Shown: positions 34,779-44,721 of the stretch, one piece after another
Layout of the letters: each line of letters opens with the position of its first letter
How positions within the stretch are numbered: the stretch's first letter is position 1
Assembly: GCF_019669905.1 (NCBI RefSeq)
Contig: NZ_AP019777.1
Coordinates: 682,001 to 746,000, forward strand
Origin: Methylomonas koyamae
Lineage (GTDB): Bacteria; Pseudomonadota; Gammaproteobacteria; Methylococcales; Methylomonadaceae
Length of the DNA stretch: 64,000 nucleotides
Direction: 5' to 3'
The notes under the pieces: model-generated
Databases searched by the model: none
Told to the model about the DNA's origin: nothing
Seen by the model: only the letters and a program-made list of their open reading frames with translations
Made by a program: the position numbers and the translations under genes

Positions 34779-37172
34779 TCAGTATTTGACCGAAAAGTTG
34801 AGCATCAACTCTTGCGGCCGGCCGCGGCTGCTTTGCGACGGCCGGTAGTGTTCGTCGAGCAGATTCTTGCCGATCAAGTCGAGGCTGATGCTGTGGCCGC
34901 CCACTTGCCAGGTGTAACCGACCAGCGCATTGACCAGCGCATAAGTTTGGTAGGCCGAAGCCGGCGTGTCGGATAACAGGGTTTGGCCGAACACCAAATT
35001 GACGCCGCCGCCGATATGCAGCCCGCGCAGCGGGCCGGCGTCGAAATCGTAGCGGGTCCACAGATTGGCCAGATGCGGTGCGCTCATTTGCAACGGCGCG
35101 TTGTGAAAGCGCAGCGCGTTCTTGTAATAGGCGCGGCCCGTCGCGTCCAGCGTATTCGGATCTTGGGCCAGGATCGCGGCGTCGTTGCCGGTGAATTCGG
35201 TAATTTTGGCGTCCATGAAACTGTAAGACAGGTACATCTGCCAGTTGTCGGCCAGCCGGGCCGTGGCGTCCCATTCGATGCCGCGCGAGCGTTGTTTGCC
35301 GGTGGGGACGCCGTAGATGGTGGTGATGCCGAAGGCGTCGGTCACGGCCAGGTCGTTGACAATGTTCTTGTTTTCGATGTCGAAGAAGGTCAGCGTACTG
35401 GACAGGCGGCCGTCGAACAGTTCGGCTTTCAGGCCGATGTCGACGCCGCGGCCCTCGCTCGGTTCGGGGATGCTGCGGCTGCCGTCCAGGTTGTTGACCA
35501 AAAACGTGGCGGGGACGAAGGATTCGGCATAGGTGGCGAAGGCCGTCCATTCCGGCGTGATTTTGTAGAGCAGGCCGTATTGGGGCGTGACCCGGCTGAC
35601 GCTGGTTTGCGGCTGGGCGACGTTGGTCAGGCCGTCGGCGACCTGGCTGGTCGTGTTCGTCCAGCGGGCGCCCGCCAGGGCCAGCAGCCGGTCGCCGAAC
35701 AGGCCCAGGGTGGTGCCGCCGTAAACCGATTTGTCGACGGCGCCGACGTCCTGGTTGAAGCGGCCGGCGGTCAGCGCGGATAGCGGTATCGCGGCATTGC
35801 GGTTCCAGGTCGTCGGGTTGCCCAAGTCCCACAGCGGCAGCGGCGAACCGATCGGGTTGTTGCCCAAGGCCGGATCGTTCGGCGCCTGGCCGGCGTCGCG
35901 GTGGAAATTGCGGTCGACGTACTGGCCGCCGAATAACAAACGTAGGCTGGCGAAACCGAGGTCGTATTTGCCGACGCCCTGAATTTCGACGGTGTCGTCG
36001 CGGTTGGTGTAGTTCTGCAGCCGTACGCGCCGGCCTTGCAACAGCGTGGCGTTGTCGGGCATGCCGAGGTTGCCGCTGAACAAGGCCTCGATATCGTATT
36101 CCAGATGCGAATAGCCGGCGCGCAGATGCCAGTGCTCGTTGGCTTTGAAGTCGAGCCAACTGCTGAAATTGTTGGTTTTGCTGTGGCGGAAGTCGCTGTA
36201 GGCCATGCTGTTCCAGGTGTCCGCCAGCCCCGGTACGTCGACGCCGGACAAGTTGGGGTCGGCGGCGCTGGGGATTAATCCGGCCCAGGTGTTGTAGCCT
36301 GGCTTTTGCATCAATTGCGGTTCTTCGATCTTTTCGAAGTGTTCGAATTTCAACGAGACGCTGAGCCGGTCGCTGGGTTGCCACAGCAGCGACGGCGAGA
36401 TATTCCAGGAATGGGCGTCGTAAGCGTCCCAGTAATGCATGTCCTGGTCGTAGGACGCCGCCATGCGGTAGGCCAGCGTGTCCGAGGCCGGGCCGGTGAC
36501 GTCGGCGTCGAAGCGGTATTCGCCGTAGGAGCCGTAGCGGGCGTCGGCGCTGGCGGCAAACCGGCGTTGCGGTTGTTTGGTGATGACGTTGACGATGCCG
36601 CCCGGCGCGACCTGGCCGTACAAAAACGAGGCCGGGCCTTTGACCACTTCGACCCGCGAGATATTGGTGAAATCGAAAATCGACGGGCCGTGTACGCCGT
36701 CGCGCAGGATCTGGATATTGCCGCCGGCCAGCGAGCCCACGGTAAAGCCGCGGATCGCCAGATTGGCATTGCCTTCGTTGAAGTCGTTGCTGCGGTAGGT
36801 CACGCCGGGCGAATAGCGGGCGATGTCGAAAATATCGCGCGGCTTTTGGTCGGCAATGAACGATTCGGTAAAGGCTTGCACGGCAAACGGCAAGTCGCGG
36901 ATCGGTGTATCGAAACGGGAGCCGGATACCGAATTGGAGGCGCGATAGCCGAGGTCGAGATGGCTGGAGACTTCGAACGGCGATACTTTGACGCCGACCA
37001 GTTCGTCGATGTCCATGTCGGCGACCGCTTTGCTTTGGCTGGCGGCATCCGCTATGCCGCCGGTTTCGGCCGTCGCCGGGTTTGCCGCCGCCGCGACAGC
37101 CTTGGCGCCCAGCGCCAAACCGGCCGCGACCGCGGCTAGTCCGCCGAATTCCGGCCAACGTCGTTTCATCAT
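34779..37172 (-). CDS. TonB-dependent receptor heading the c-di-GMP signalling operon
   Basis: About 797 residues from ATG 37172, preceded by GGGAGG. Signal peptide (RRWPEFGGLAAVAAGLALGA), then a TonB-box-like MDIDELVGVKVSPFEVSSHL, plug (TPIRDLPFAVQAFTESFIAD; VEVVKGPASFLYGQVAPGGI) and barrel ending LNFSVKY. It belongs to the siderophore-type TonB receptors. Unusually, it is the first gene of a four-gene operon whose other members are YfiR, a hybrid kinase and a GGDEF-EAL protein. No N-terminal STN signalling domain is visible, so any signal would pass through periplasmic YfiR rather than a FecR-type factor. I saw no Fur box upstream. The ligand is unknown. Confidence 0.93.
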   Translation of the reverse strand: MMKRRWPEFGGLAAVAAGLALGAKAVAAAANPATAETGGIADAASQSKAVADMDIDELVGVKVSPFEVSSHLDLGYRASNSVSGSRFDTPIRDLPFAVQAFTESFIADQKPRDIFDIARYSPGVTYRSNDFNEGNANLAIRGFTVGSLAGGNIQILRDGVHGPSIFDFTNISRVEVVKGPASFLYGQVAPGGIVNVITKQPQRRFAASADARYGSYGEYRFDADVTGPASDTLAYRMAASYDQDMHYWDAYDAHSWNISPSLLWQPSDRLSVSLKFEHFEKIEEPQLMQKPGYNTWAGLIPSAADPNLSGVDVPGLADTWNSMAYSDFRHSKTNNFSSWLDFKANEHWHLRAGYSHLEYDIEALFSGNLGMPDNATLLQGRRVRLQNYTNRDDTVEIQGVGKYDLGFASLRLLFGGQYVDRNFHRDAGQAPNDPALGNNPIGSPLPLWDLGNPTTWNRNAAIPLSALTAGRFNQDVGAVDKSVYGGTTLGLFGDRLLALAGARWTNTTSQVADGLTNVAQPQTSVSRVTPQYGLLYKITPEWTAFATYAESFVPATFLVNNLDGSRSIPEPSEGRGVDIGLKAELFDGRLSSTLTFFDIENKNIVNDLAVTDAFGITTIYGVPTGKQRSRGIEWDATARLADNWQMYLSYSFMDAKITEFTGNDAAILAQDPNTLDATGRAYYKNALRFHNAPLQMSAPHLANLWTRYDFDAGPLRGLHIGGGVNLVFGQTLLSDTPASAYQTYALVNALVGYTWQVGGHSISLDLIGKNLLDEHYRPSQSSRGRPQELMLNFSVKY

Positions 37173-37308
37173 CGGGCCTCCCGAACACGATTTATCTGGA
37201 TTGCCGTCCACTTTGGCCGAGAATAGCTTCCGCCCTTAGCCCGCGCTAGCGGGCCGGTTACTGGAAAATATTAGCACGCACCCGGCGGTGCGAATTGCCG
37301 CTAACGCA

Positions 37309-40185
37309 TCACAGCATATATTGGCGCCACAGCCGTTCGACTTCGCGGCGCAATTCGGCAAACTCGGCGCCGTCCGCCGTGGCGCTGAGCCCCTGCAACA
37401 CCTGGTGGTGGCCGAAATCGCGGTAGGCGCAGTAGGCCTGTTTCAGCAGTGCGGCGTCGGCGGCCGGCATCAAACCGTGCTGCTGCAAGCCTGCCAACAG
37501 GCGCACGTTGTCGGTGTAGGTGGCCAAGTCGGGGTAGCGGGCGCTGCCGGCCAGAACCGAGTATTGGACGATGAACTCGATATCGGCAATGCCGCCGGCG
37601 CTGTGTTTCAGGTCGAATACCGCCGGGTCTTTCGGCGCCAGGTTGTCGCGCATTTTTTCGCGCATTTCCCTTACCTGGGTTTTTAACTCCGCCGGGTCGC
37701 GCGGCAGGGCCAGGATGCGGGCGCGAATGGCTTCGTAGTCGGCTTGCAGTCGCGGGTCGCCGGCGACGAAGCGGCCGCGCACCAGGGCCTGGTGCTCCCA
37801 GGTCCAGGCTGCGTCGCGCAGATAGGCTTCGTAATGGCCGATATGGGTGACCAGCAAGCCGGAGTCGCCGTTCGGCCGCAGGCGCAGGTCGGCCTCGTAC
37901 AAGATGCCGGACAACATCTTGGTATCGAGGATGTGGCGGATTTTTTGGCCCAGCCGTAAATAAAACTGAGCGCTGCCGATCGGCTTTTCGCCGTCGGTGG
38001 CGGCGTTGTCGTCCGCGCTGCCGTACAAAAACACCAAGTCCAGATCGGAGCCGTAGCCGAGTTCGATGCCGCCGAATTTGCCGAATGCGACGATGGCGAA
38101 AGCGGCCGGACCGGGGCCGGTGCCCGGCGGGCAGCCGTGTTTGGCGGCCAGCATCCGCCAGGCCCGATCCAGCACCTGTTCCAGAATCGCTTCGGCGATC
38201 CAGGTCAGGTAATCGCTGACGATCATGACCGGAATCGCGCCCATGATGTCGGCGGCGGCGACCCGCAACACGTTCAGGTGTTTGAACTGGCGCAGCGCAA
38301 TCATCAATTGCTCGCCGTCCTGTTCGTCGACTTTATTCAGCGCCCGCTGCAAGTCGTCGCGCAAGGCCTGCTTCTGCAGCGGTTCGTACAGCGAGCGGGT
38401 GTCCAGCAGTTCGTCGAACAAGATCGGGTATTGCGCCAGATATTCGCAAATCCACGGGCTGGCCGCGGCCAGCGTAATCAGTTGTTGCAAGGCATCCGGG
38501 TTTTCCGCCAGCAAGGCCAGATAGACGTTACGGCCGGATACGGCCTCGAACAGTTGCAGAATCCGCAGCAAAGTGGTGTCGGCTTGCTCGGTGCCGGCAA
38601 CCTGCTCGATCAGTTTCGGCATCAGCCGGTCCAGCACGCCGGCGCCTTTGGCGGTCATGCGTTTTACCGCGTGGGACTCCTTAAAATCGGCGATGGCTTT
38701 TTGCATGGCCAAAGGATCGGCGAAACCGTAATCGGCCAGCGCCTCCAGCGCCTGTTCGTCGTCGGCCCCGGCGGTCCAGACCAGACGGGCGCTTTGCCGC
38801 TTGTTGTCCTGGTCGCTGAGCGAGAATACCTGCTCGAAAATTTCGTGGATCGAGGCGCGCACTCGGTCCAGCTCCCGCTTGAACTCGTCCCAGTCGGCGA
38901 AATCCAGCGAATAAGCCAGCAGCAACTGCGCTCGCGGGTCGTTCGGCAAATCGTGGGTTTGTTTATCCTGGTATTGCTGGATGTGGTTTTCCACCCGGCG
39001 CAGAAAGCGGTAGCCGAATTTCAGCGTGGCGACGACGTCGTCCTGCATCAATTGCAAATCGCGCAGCACGTCCAATACGGTCTGGATCTCCCGTTGCTGC
39101 AGCGCAACGTCCTGGCCGCCGCGGATCAGTTGGAAGGCCTGGCCGATGAACTCCACTTCGCGGATGCCGCCGGGACCGAGCTTGACGTTTTCCATCCGGT
39201 CTTTGCGCCGCAGTTCCTGCGTGATCTGGAATTTGAGCGAGCGCAATTCCTCGAAGGCGCCGTAATCCAGATAACGCCGGTAAACGAAGGGCTTGATCAT
39301 CGCCGCCAGTTGCTTGCCGCTGGCGAAATCGCCGGCCACTTGCCGGGCTTTGATCATCGCGTAACGTTCCCATTCCCGGGCCTGGGTCAGGTAATACTGT
39401 TCCATGCCGTCGAAGTTCATGATCAGCGGGCCGCTGTCGCCGAACGGCCGCAACCTGACATCGGTGCGGAACACGAAGCCGTCCACGGTGATTTCGTCCA
39501 GCATTTTCACCAGCGAGCGGCACAGGCGGGTGAAGAATTCTTCGTAGCTGATTTCTTTTTTGCCATTCAGCACGCCGTCCTCGGCGTAGGCGAAAATCAG
39601 GTCGATGTCTGACGAGTAGTTCAGCTCCCAGGCGCCGAGCTTGCCCATGCCGAGTACGACGATATTGAACGGGGTGCCGTCGGCCAGCGTCGGCGTGCCC
39701 CAGCGTTGGCAGGCCTGGCGGTATAAAAAATCCAGCGCGGTCTGGATGCAGGTTTCGGCCAGCGCGGTCAGGTCGCCCAGGGTTTCGTCCAGATCCGACC
39801 AACCGGCCAGATCGCGCCAGGCGATTCTGACCATTTCCCGCCGCCGAAACAGGCGCAGTTCCCGGGCCAGCGCCGGTTCGGCATCGGCCGTAGCGGTGGC
39901 CGATGCCAGCGCGGCAGCGTAGTCCTGGCGCCGCAGCGGGGCGAACAGATCGCCGGAGCTGACCAACTCCGGCAGCAGGCCGGGATGGCGCAGCCAGTTG
40001 TCGCCGATGAATTGGCTGCAGGCGCAAACCTTCAACGCCGAGGCGCGGAAGCGGTCGTCGCCGAGTGCGGCCAGATGCTCCGGAGCCGAGGCCTCGGCCA
40101 GTCTGGCGCAAAAATCGCCGGCCCAAGCTTGCAATGCATCGGGTAAATGCGCCGAATGCTGCGACAACGAATCGAAAAGCGTCAT
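37309..40185 (-). CDS. glnE: Glutamine synthetase adenylyltransferase/deadenylase
   Basis: A 958-residue bifunctional enzyme that adenylylates and de-adenylylates glutamine synthetase according to nitrogen status. Both nucleotidyltransferase domains are visible: N-terminal GMGKLGAWELNYSSDIDLIF and C-terminal FGKFGGIELGYGSDLDLVFL, with the acidic metal-binding SDID and SDLD. Length agrees with the family (about 950). It stands alone; the next minus-strand operon starts 136 bp beyond its stop and the cytochrome-lipoprotein gene diverges upstream. Confidence 0.97.
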   Translation of the reverse strand: MTLFDSLSQHSAHLPDALQAWAGDFCARLAEASAPEHLAALGDDRFRASALKVCACSQFIGDNWLRHPGLLPELVSSGDLFAPLRRQDYAAALASATATADAEPALARELRLFRRREMVRIAWRDLAGWSDLDETLGDLTALAETCIQTALDFLYRQACQRWGTPTLADGTPFNIVVLGMGKLGAWELNYSSDIDLIFAYAEDGVLNGKKEISYEEFFTRLCRSLVKMLDEITVDGFVFRTDVRLRPFGDSGPLIMNFDGMEQYYLTQAREWERYAMIKARQVAGDFASGKQLAAMIKPFVYRRYLDYGAFEELRSLKFQITQELRRKDRMENVKLGPGGIREVEFIGQAFQLIRGGQDVALQQREIQTVLDVLRDLQLMQDDVVATLKFGYRFLRRVENHIQQYQDKQTHDLPNDPRAQLLLAYSLDFADWDEFKRELDRVRASIHEIFEQVFSLSDQDNKRQSARLVWTAGADDEQALEALADYGFADPLAMQKAIADFKESHAVKRMTAKGAGVLDRLMPKLIEQVAGTEQADTTLLRILQLFEAVSGRNVYLALLAENPDALQQLITLAAASPWICEYLAQYPILFDELLDTRSLYEPLQKQALRDDLQRALNKVDEQDGEQLMIALRQFKHLNVLRVAAADIMGAIPVMIVSDYLTWIAEAILEQVLDRAWRMLAAKHGCPPGTGPGPAAFAIVAFGKFGGIELGYGSDLDLVFLYGSADDNAATDGEKPIGSAQFYLRLGQKIRHILDTKMLSGILYEADLRLRPNGDSGLLVTHIGHYEAYLRDAAWTWEHQALVRGRFVAGDPRLQADYEAIRARILALPRDPAELKTQVREMREKMRDNLAPKDPAVFDLKHSAGGIADIEFIVQYSVLAGSARYPDLATYTDNVRLLAGLQQHGLMPAADAALLKQAYCAYRDFGHHQVLQGLSATADGAEFAELRREVERLWRQYML

Positions 40186-40351
40186 AGGCCGGTTCCTGTA
40201 GTTGTAAACGGAAGGGCATGATACCTAAACTGCCGGGGTCTGAATAACAATATCCACACTATGATTAAGGCATGCTGCCGCAGCGTTTTCCCGCCATACT
40301 GGCATTACCGGTTTACCTCCGGATACAGTCGGCCCCAAGGAGGCTTTTCAC

Positions 40352-40831
40352 ATGAAGAACATTTATCCGATACTCGTTCTGCTGGCGCTTGCCGCGGCCT
40401 GTTCGGCGCCGGAGCAGCGCCGCCAGCAAAGCTCGGCCGGTTGGAGGGAAACCGGAACGCCGGCTCTACATGCGGTCCGCGACGGCAAATTGCGCGAACT
40501 GATGGACAGAATGGACAGCCTGATGCAGGAGCGGTTTATGACGGAGACGCAAATCGACATGCAGCGGCGCAAGTACGCGCGGCAGATTGCCGAGACCGCG
40601 CAAAGCCTGGCGGCAAACGTCGATGCCATCACCGCCAGCTTGCCCGGCCTGAACCTGACCGCCGACGAGCAAGTCGCGTTTCGGGCGTTGGCGGCAAAGC
40701 TGCGCAGCGAAATGGACTTGTTGCAGCGCCAGGCCGAATCAAACCTTATCGATCAAATCAACGATAACCTGCATGAAATCAACACTACCTGTACCTCGTG
40801 CCACGCCTTGTTCCGCAAATTGGGAGATTAG
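40352..40831 (+). CDS. Cytochrome c'-like lipoprotein with C-terminal CxxCH
   Basis: A 159-residue exported lipoprotein. Signal with lipobox ending LALAAAC (lipidated Cys17), then a helical domain of about 130 residues rich in Gln, Arg and Glu, ending with heme c attachment TTCTSCHALFR (about residues 146-156). A four-helix layout with one C-terminal CxxCH is that of cytochromes c' and c556, which bind NO or CO or shuttle electrons. AAGGAGG lies 8 bases before ATG 40352. The porin gene starts 1 bp after its stop. Methanotrophs use cytochromes c' in NO and hydroxylamine chemistry; a similar role here is inference. Confidence 0.8.
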   Translation: MKNIYPILVLLALAAACSAPEQRRQQSSAGWRETGTPALHAVRDGKLRELMDRMDSLMQERFMTETQIDMQRRKYARQIAETAQSLAANVDAITASLPGLNLTADEQVAFRALAAKLRSEMDLLQRQAESNLIDQINDNLHEINTTCTSCHALFRKLGD

Positions 40832-40832
40832 C

Positions 40833-42317
40833 GTGGCCGCGAGGTGTAACTTTTTTTTGAAATGGGTGGGGCTGGTTGCCATTTGCGCGCTGCTGCCCGC
40901 TCCGGCCGCAGCGGACGACGATATCAAGGCCATATTGGGCACGATGAGCCGGCAGATCGAGGAATTGAAACAGCAGGTGGCGCATTCCAATCAGCGCATC
41001 GGCCAGTTGGAGCAGGAATTGAAGCTCTATCGCAGCGAACAGTCATCGTCGCAAGCCAATTTGGCAGGGGCCTCGGGCGGTCAGCCAGTACCGGTGCCGG
41101 CCGCAGCAGCCAATGCCGGCAATTCCAAGGAAAAAGCGGTGGTAACGGTTGGCGATACCAAAGGCACCTTCAAAATACCGGGCACCGAGACTTCGATAGG
41201 TCTGGGCGGTTTTGTCAAAACGGACGTGCTGTTTAGCAGCGTCAGCGCCGGTCGCGACCGTTTGGGCGACCAGCAATTGGCCATGGCGCAGATTCCGGTC
41301 GGCGCTGCCGGCGAACGTAGTCAGATTGCATTTCACGCCAAGGAAAGCCGCTTGTGGTTCAAGTCGTTTACGCCGAGCGCCTGGGGCGACGTCAATACCT
41401 TCATCGAATTCGATTTCTACGGCGATCCGGCTACCTACACCTATACGCCGCGCTTGCGCCATGCCTACGGTTCGTTCGGCCATCTGCTGGCCGGACAAAC
41501 CTGGACCACGTTTTTGAATGCGTCGGCCTTGCCCGACAATCTGGATGTGGGCGGCTCGGCCGGCGCCTTGGCCAGCCTGCGCCAGCCGCTGGTGCGCTGG
41601 ACCGAGCCGTTCACTTGGCTGGATACGCCGATGGAATGGCTGCTGGCGCTGGAGGCGCCGCGCAGTCGGCTGTGGGTGGATAACCATTTGGAGACCGGCA
41701 CGGCAAATCGGGCGGCGGCTGGCGATCCGAATCTGGATGCCGGCTATTGGACTACTCCGAATGCGGATCGCTACCCGGACTTAACGGCCCGACTGAATCT
41801 GAATCCAGAGTGGGGCAACGTGTCGCTGGCCGTATTGGGCCGGCAGTTGCGTTATACCAACAGCAGCAACGGCTATCGTCAGGACGCTTGGGGCGGCGGC
41901 GTCAATGTGTCCGGCAGGATCAATACCGTCGGCCTGGACAACATCCGCTTCATGGCTCACTACGGCAAGGGTGACGCCCGTTACGTGTCCACGACCAACA
42001 CGTTCGCCGATGCGGCGTTGGATAGCCACGGCGCGATAGAGTTGTCAGAGAGCTACGGCGCTATGCTGGCCTACCAGCATTGGTGGGACAAACAATGGCG
42101 TTCCAGCATCACCTACGGCTTTGCCCAAACCGACTATCCGCACTACGCCAATCCGGTATTGACCCGGCAGGTGCAATCGCTGCACGCCAATTTGCTATGG
42201 AGCCCGGTCAGCCAGGCCATGCTGGGCGTGGAATACACTTATGCGGACAGGGAGCTGATCGACGGCCGCGATGGCATGCTGCAACGGGTGCAGTTTTCGG
42301 CGAAATATAGCTTTTGA
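40833..42317 (+). CDS. DcaP-type outer-membrane porin
   Basis: About 494 residues from GTG 40833 (GGGAG upstream, one base after the previous stop; an in-frame ATG at 40773 overlaps the preceding gene and precedes no signal peptide). Signal peptide (FLKWVGLVAICALLPAPAAA), a coiled-coil trimerisation stretch (MSRQIEELKQQVAHSNQRIG), a low-complexity linker, then a beta-barrel with SIGLGGFVKTDVLFS and FIEFDFYGDP as family-type strands, ending VQFSAKYSF. DcaP porins are trimeric channels for small acidic compounds. Co-expression with a cytochrome lipoprotein is unusual and may point to a substrate linked to redox chemistry. Confidence 0.88.
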   Translation: MAARCNFFLKWVGLVAICALLPAPAAADDDIKAILGTMSRQIEELKQQVAHSNQRIGQLEQELKLYRSEQSSSQANLAGASGGQPVPVPAAAANAGNSKEKAVVTVGDTKGTFKIPGTETSIGLGGFVKTDVLFSSVSAGRDRLGDQQLAMAQIPVGAAGERSQIAFHAKESRLWFKSFTPSAWGDVNTFIEFDFYGDPATYTYTPRLRHAYGSFGHLLAGQTWTTFLNASALPDNLDVGGSAGALASLRQPLVRWTEPFTWLDTPMEWLLALEAPRSRLWVDNHLETGTANRAAAGDPNLDAGYWTTPNADRYPDLTARLNLNPEWGNVSLAVLGRQLRYTNSSNGYRQDAWGGGVNVSGRINTVGLDNIRFMAHYGKGDARYVSTTNTFADAALDSHGAIELSESYGAMLAYQHWWDKQWRSSITYGFAQTDYPHYANPVLTRQVQSLHANLLWSPVSQAMLGVEYTYADRELIDGRDGMLQRVQFSAKYSF

Positions 42318-42504
42318 GTTGCGGCCGCCCAGCCTAGCAATAATGGCGATTTCAGGGGGCGGCCGGTTTGCCTTCATTCGCACGCTCCGGCGTGGGAATG
42401 CAGATCGGCCTGTCTATTGCTTATTTGTTGCGTGTATCGGGTATGGATGCCCACGCAGGATCGTGGGAACCAGGTGAGTTGCGGTTTTGAAAGGTTGTAG
42501 CCGG
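42318..42504. repeat. Short intergenic repeats downstream of the porin
   Basis: CGTGGGAATGCAG (about 42391-42403) and GCCCACGCAGGATCGTGGGA (42449-42468) are units of a dispersed palindromic repeat. Sequence just after the porin stop (42319-42352) is similar to the complement of the ubiB 3' end near 42496-42530. Confidence 0.4.
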
Positions 42505-44073
42505 TCAGCCCCGCAACAACGGCGATTGCAGGATCAGCGCGGCTGCAATCAACACCGCCGCGCCGAAGATGGCGCGCAAGGTGCGGGTGTTATTGCGCTT
42601 GAGTTGTTTGCGCAGTTGCACCATTTCTTTTTGCTGGTGTTGCAGTTGCTGCTGCATGTGCGCGGCGCTTTGCAGGGCGTTGAAAACCAAGCCGGGGATT
42701 TCCGGCAACTGCTCGCTGATTTCCGGAAACTTGCCCAACAACTCCTTGATTTTCTTCTCCGGACCCACCCGTTGTTTGAACCAGTTTTCCAGGAAGGGTT
42801 TGGCGGTTTGCCACAGGTCCAGCTCCGGATAGAGCTGGCGGCCCAGGCCTTCGATGTTGAGCAGGGTTTTTTGCAGCAGTACCAATTGCGGCTGAACCAC
42901 CATGTCGAAGCGGCGTGCGGTCTGGAACAGGCGCAGCAATAGCAGGCCGAAGGAAATGTCCTTCAACGGTTTTTCGAAGATCGGTTCGCATACCGCCCGG
43001 ATCGCAGCTTCGAATTCCTCGATCCGGGTGGTCGGCGGCACCCAGCCGGATTCGATGTGCATTTTCGCCACTTTGCGGTAATCGTGATTGAAAAACGCCA
43101 GAAAGTTCTCGGCTAGATAGCGCTGGTCGCTGTCCGACAAACTGCCGACGATGCCGAAATCGACCGCCAGATATTTGTCCGGCAATTGCACGAAAATGTT
43201 GCCGGGATGCATGTCGGCGTGAAAGAAATTGTCGCGGAACACCTGGGTAAAGAAAATTTCGACGCCGCGTTCGGCCAGCTTTTTGAAATCGGCTCCACCG
43301 CGGCGCAAGGCGTCGATATCGCCGACCGGGACGCCGTAGATGCGTTCCATGACCAGTACTTTCCGCCGGGTCAACGGCCAATGGATTTCCGGGATGTACA
43401 GCATCTCCGAGTTTTTGAAATTGGCGCGAATGGCGCTGGCGTTGGCCGCTTCGCGGACCAGGTCCAGTTCGTCGAGTATGGTTTTCTCGAATTCGGCGAC
43501 GATTTCCATCGCTCGCAGCCGGCGGGCGTCGGCCCAAAAGCGTTCGGCCAGGCGGGCCAGTTCGTATAACAAGCCAACGTCGGAATGGATTTTGTCTTCG
43601 ATATCCGGCCGCAATACTTTGACGATGACTTTTTCGCCGCTATGCAAAGTGGCGGTATGAACTTGGGCCACCGAGGCCGAAGCCAGCGGCGTCGAGTCGA
43701 ATTCGGCGAATGCTTCCTCTATCGACTGGCCGAGCTGTTGTTCGATGATTTTGCGGGCGGTATCGATCGAAAACGGCGGTACCCGGTCCTGCAATTTGAC
43801 CAGTTCTTCGGCGATGTCTTCCGGCAGTAAATCCTTGCGGGTCGATAAGGTCTGGCCGAATTTGACGTAAATCGGCCCCAAGTCTTCCAGGGTCCGGCGG
43901 ATGCGCACGCCGCGCGGCTCGCGCGAGTTGCGGGTCCAGTAATTCGGCGACAAAAACGCCAGATAGCGGATTGGCCGGAACAAATGGGTTCTCAGTACGA
44001 TTTCGTCCAGGCCGTGAAACATCATCACCCAATTGATATGAACCAGGCGCAGCAGTATTTTGGGGCGAATCAC
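42505..44073 (-). CDS. ubiB: Ubiquinone biosynthesis regulatory kinase-like protein UbiB
   Basis: A 522-residue ABC1/UbiB protein kinase-like ATPase needed for ubiquinone synthesis, anchored to the inner membrane by C-terminal hydrophobic helices ([20 protein letters not shown]). The family motif for the atypical kinase is present: [20 protein letters not shown], plus [10 protein letters not shown] and [12 protein letters not shown]. Start is GTG 44073 with AAGGA upstream. Last gene of the hslVU-DUF971-ubiE-Uma2-ubiJ-ubiB run, 12 bp after ubiJ. Confidence 0.96.
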   Translation of the reverse strand: MIRPKILLRLVHINWVMMFHGLDEIVLRTHLFRPIRYLAFLSPNYWTRNSREPRGVRIRRTLEDLGPIYVKFGQTLSTRKDLLPEDIAEELVKLQDRVPPFSIDTARKIIEQQLGQSIEEAFAEFDSTPLASASVAQVHTATLHSGEKVIVKVLRPDIEDKIHSDVGLLYELARLAERFWADARRLRAMEIVAEFEKTILDELDLVREAANASAIRANFKNSEMLYIPEIHWPLTRRKVLVMERIYGVPVGDIDALRRGGADFKKLAERGVEIFFTQVFRDNFFHADMHPGNIFVQLPDKYLAVDFGIVGSLSDSDQRYLAENFLAFFNHDYRKVAKMHIESGWVPPTTRIEEFEAAIRAVCEPIFEKPLKDISFGLLLLRLFQTARRFDMVVQPQLVLLQKTLLNIEGLGRQLYPELDLWQTAKPFLENWFKQRVGPEKKIKELLGKFPEISEQLPEIPGLVFNALQSAAHMQQQLQHQQKEMVQLRKQLKRNNTRTLRAIFGAAVLIAAALILQSPLLRG

Positions 44074-44085
44074 GGTGTCGGTCCT

Positions 44086-44721
44086 TTAGTCAGACTCTGA
44101 GAGGTTGTTGGCAGCGGCCGCCAGCCGATCCAGTCGGGCGGCGAGCCGGTCGCAATCGCTGCGGCAGCCGTCAATGCTGCGGAACAGCAATTCGGCTTCG
44201 GCTTTGGCCGGCAATTCTCGGGTTTCCTCCTGCAGGAACTCTTCCAGGTTTAGCCGGAAGGTGCGCAGGCTTTGGCCGGTCCAGCGTTTGCCGCCGCGGA
44301 CGATATCGCCCAAGCGATTAGCCACGCGGTCGCCGGCGACGCGGGCCAGTTTGCCTTGCAGATCGATATCGAGTTTTTCGAACAGGCGTTGGAATTTACG
44401 GGCCAATTGGACGTCGCCCGCCAGGCGCACCTCGCCCTTGAACAGGGAACGCATCGGTGTGGCGCTGAGGCCCATCAGGCCTAGGGCCGATAGCGAACCG
44501 CTCAGCGTGGCGTCGGCCGGCTCTGGATAACTGTCCAGGATGCGGATGCTGTCGCTGCCGGGACACAAAAACAGGCTGCTGCCGAAGGTGTCGATGCGCA
44601 ATTCGATGACCTTGCCGGCCATCGGCGCCAAGTATTCCGCACTGTGGCTGTCCAGCGCCAAGTAGCGGGCCAGTGCCGCTTCCAGCGCGGAGATCAGCAG
44701 CGGTTTCAGCGCGCTCGGCAT
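44086..44721 (-). CDS. ubiJ: Ubiquinone biosynthesis accessory protein UbiJ (SCP2 domain)
   Basis: A 211-residue protein with an N-terminal SCP2 sterol-carrier-like fold that binds ubiquinone intermediates and helps assemble the Ubi complex. The SCP2 part (about residues 15-115) includes VIELRIDTFGSSLFLCPGSD and SLSALGLMGLSATPMRSLFK. The C-terminal part (DRVANRLGDIVRGGKRWTGQ) is helical. Its start abuts the stop of the Uma2-like gene, so it is translationally coupled to an intruding gene rather than directly to ubiE. Confidence 0.9.
   Translation of the reverse strand: MPSALKPLLISALEAALARYLALDSHSAEYLAPMAGKVIELRIDTFGSSLFLCPGSDSIRILDSYPEPADATLSGSLSALGLMGLSATPMRSLFKGEVRLAGDVQLARKFQRLFEKLDIDLQGKLARVAGDRVANRLGDIVRGGKRWTGQSLRTFRLNLEEFLQEETRELPAKAEAELLFRSIDGCRSDCDRLAARLDRLAAAANNLSESD

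Noticed and set aside
34666..37188. 840-codon frame on the minus strand overlapping the TonB receptor
   Set aside because: Arg/Gln/Pro-rich translation without a signal peptide or plug motif; the other frame encodes the real receptor.
38137..39612. 491-codon frame on the plus strand
   Set aside because: Antisense to glnE, which has both nucleotidyltransferase motifs in frame.
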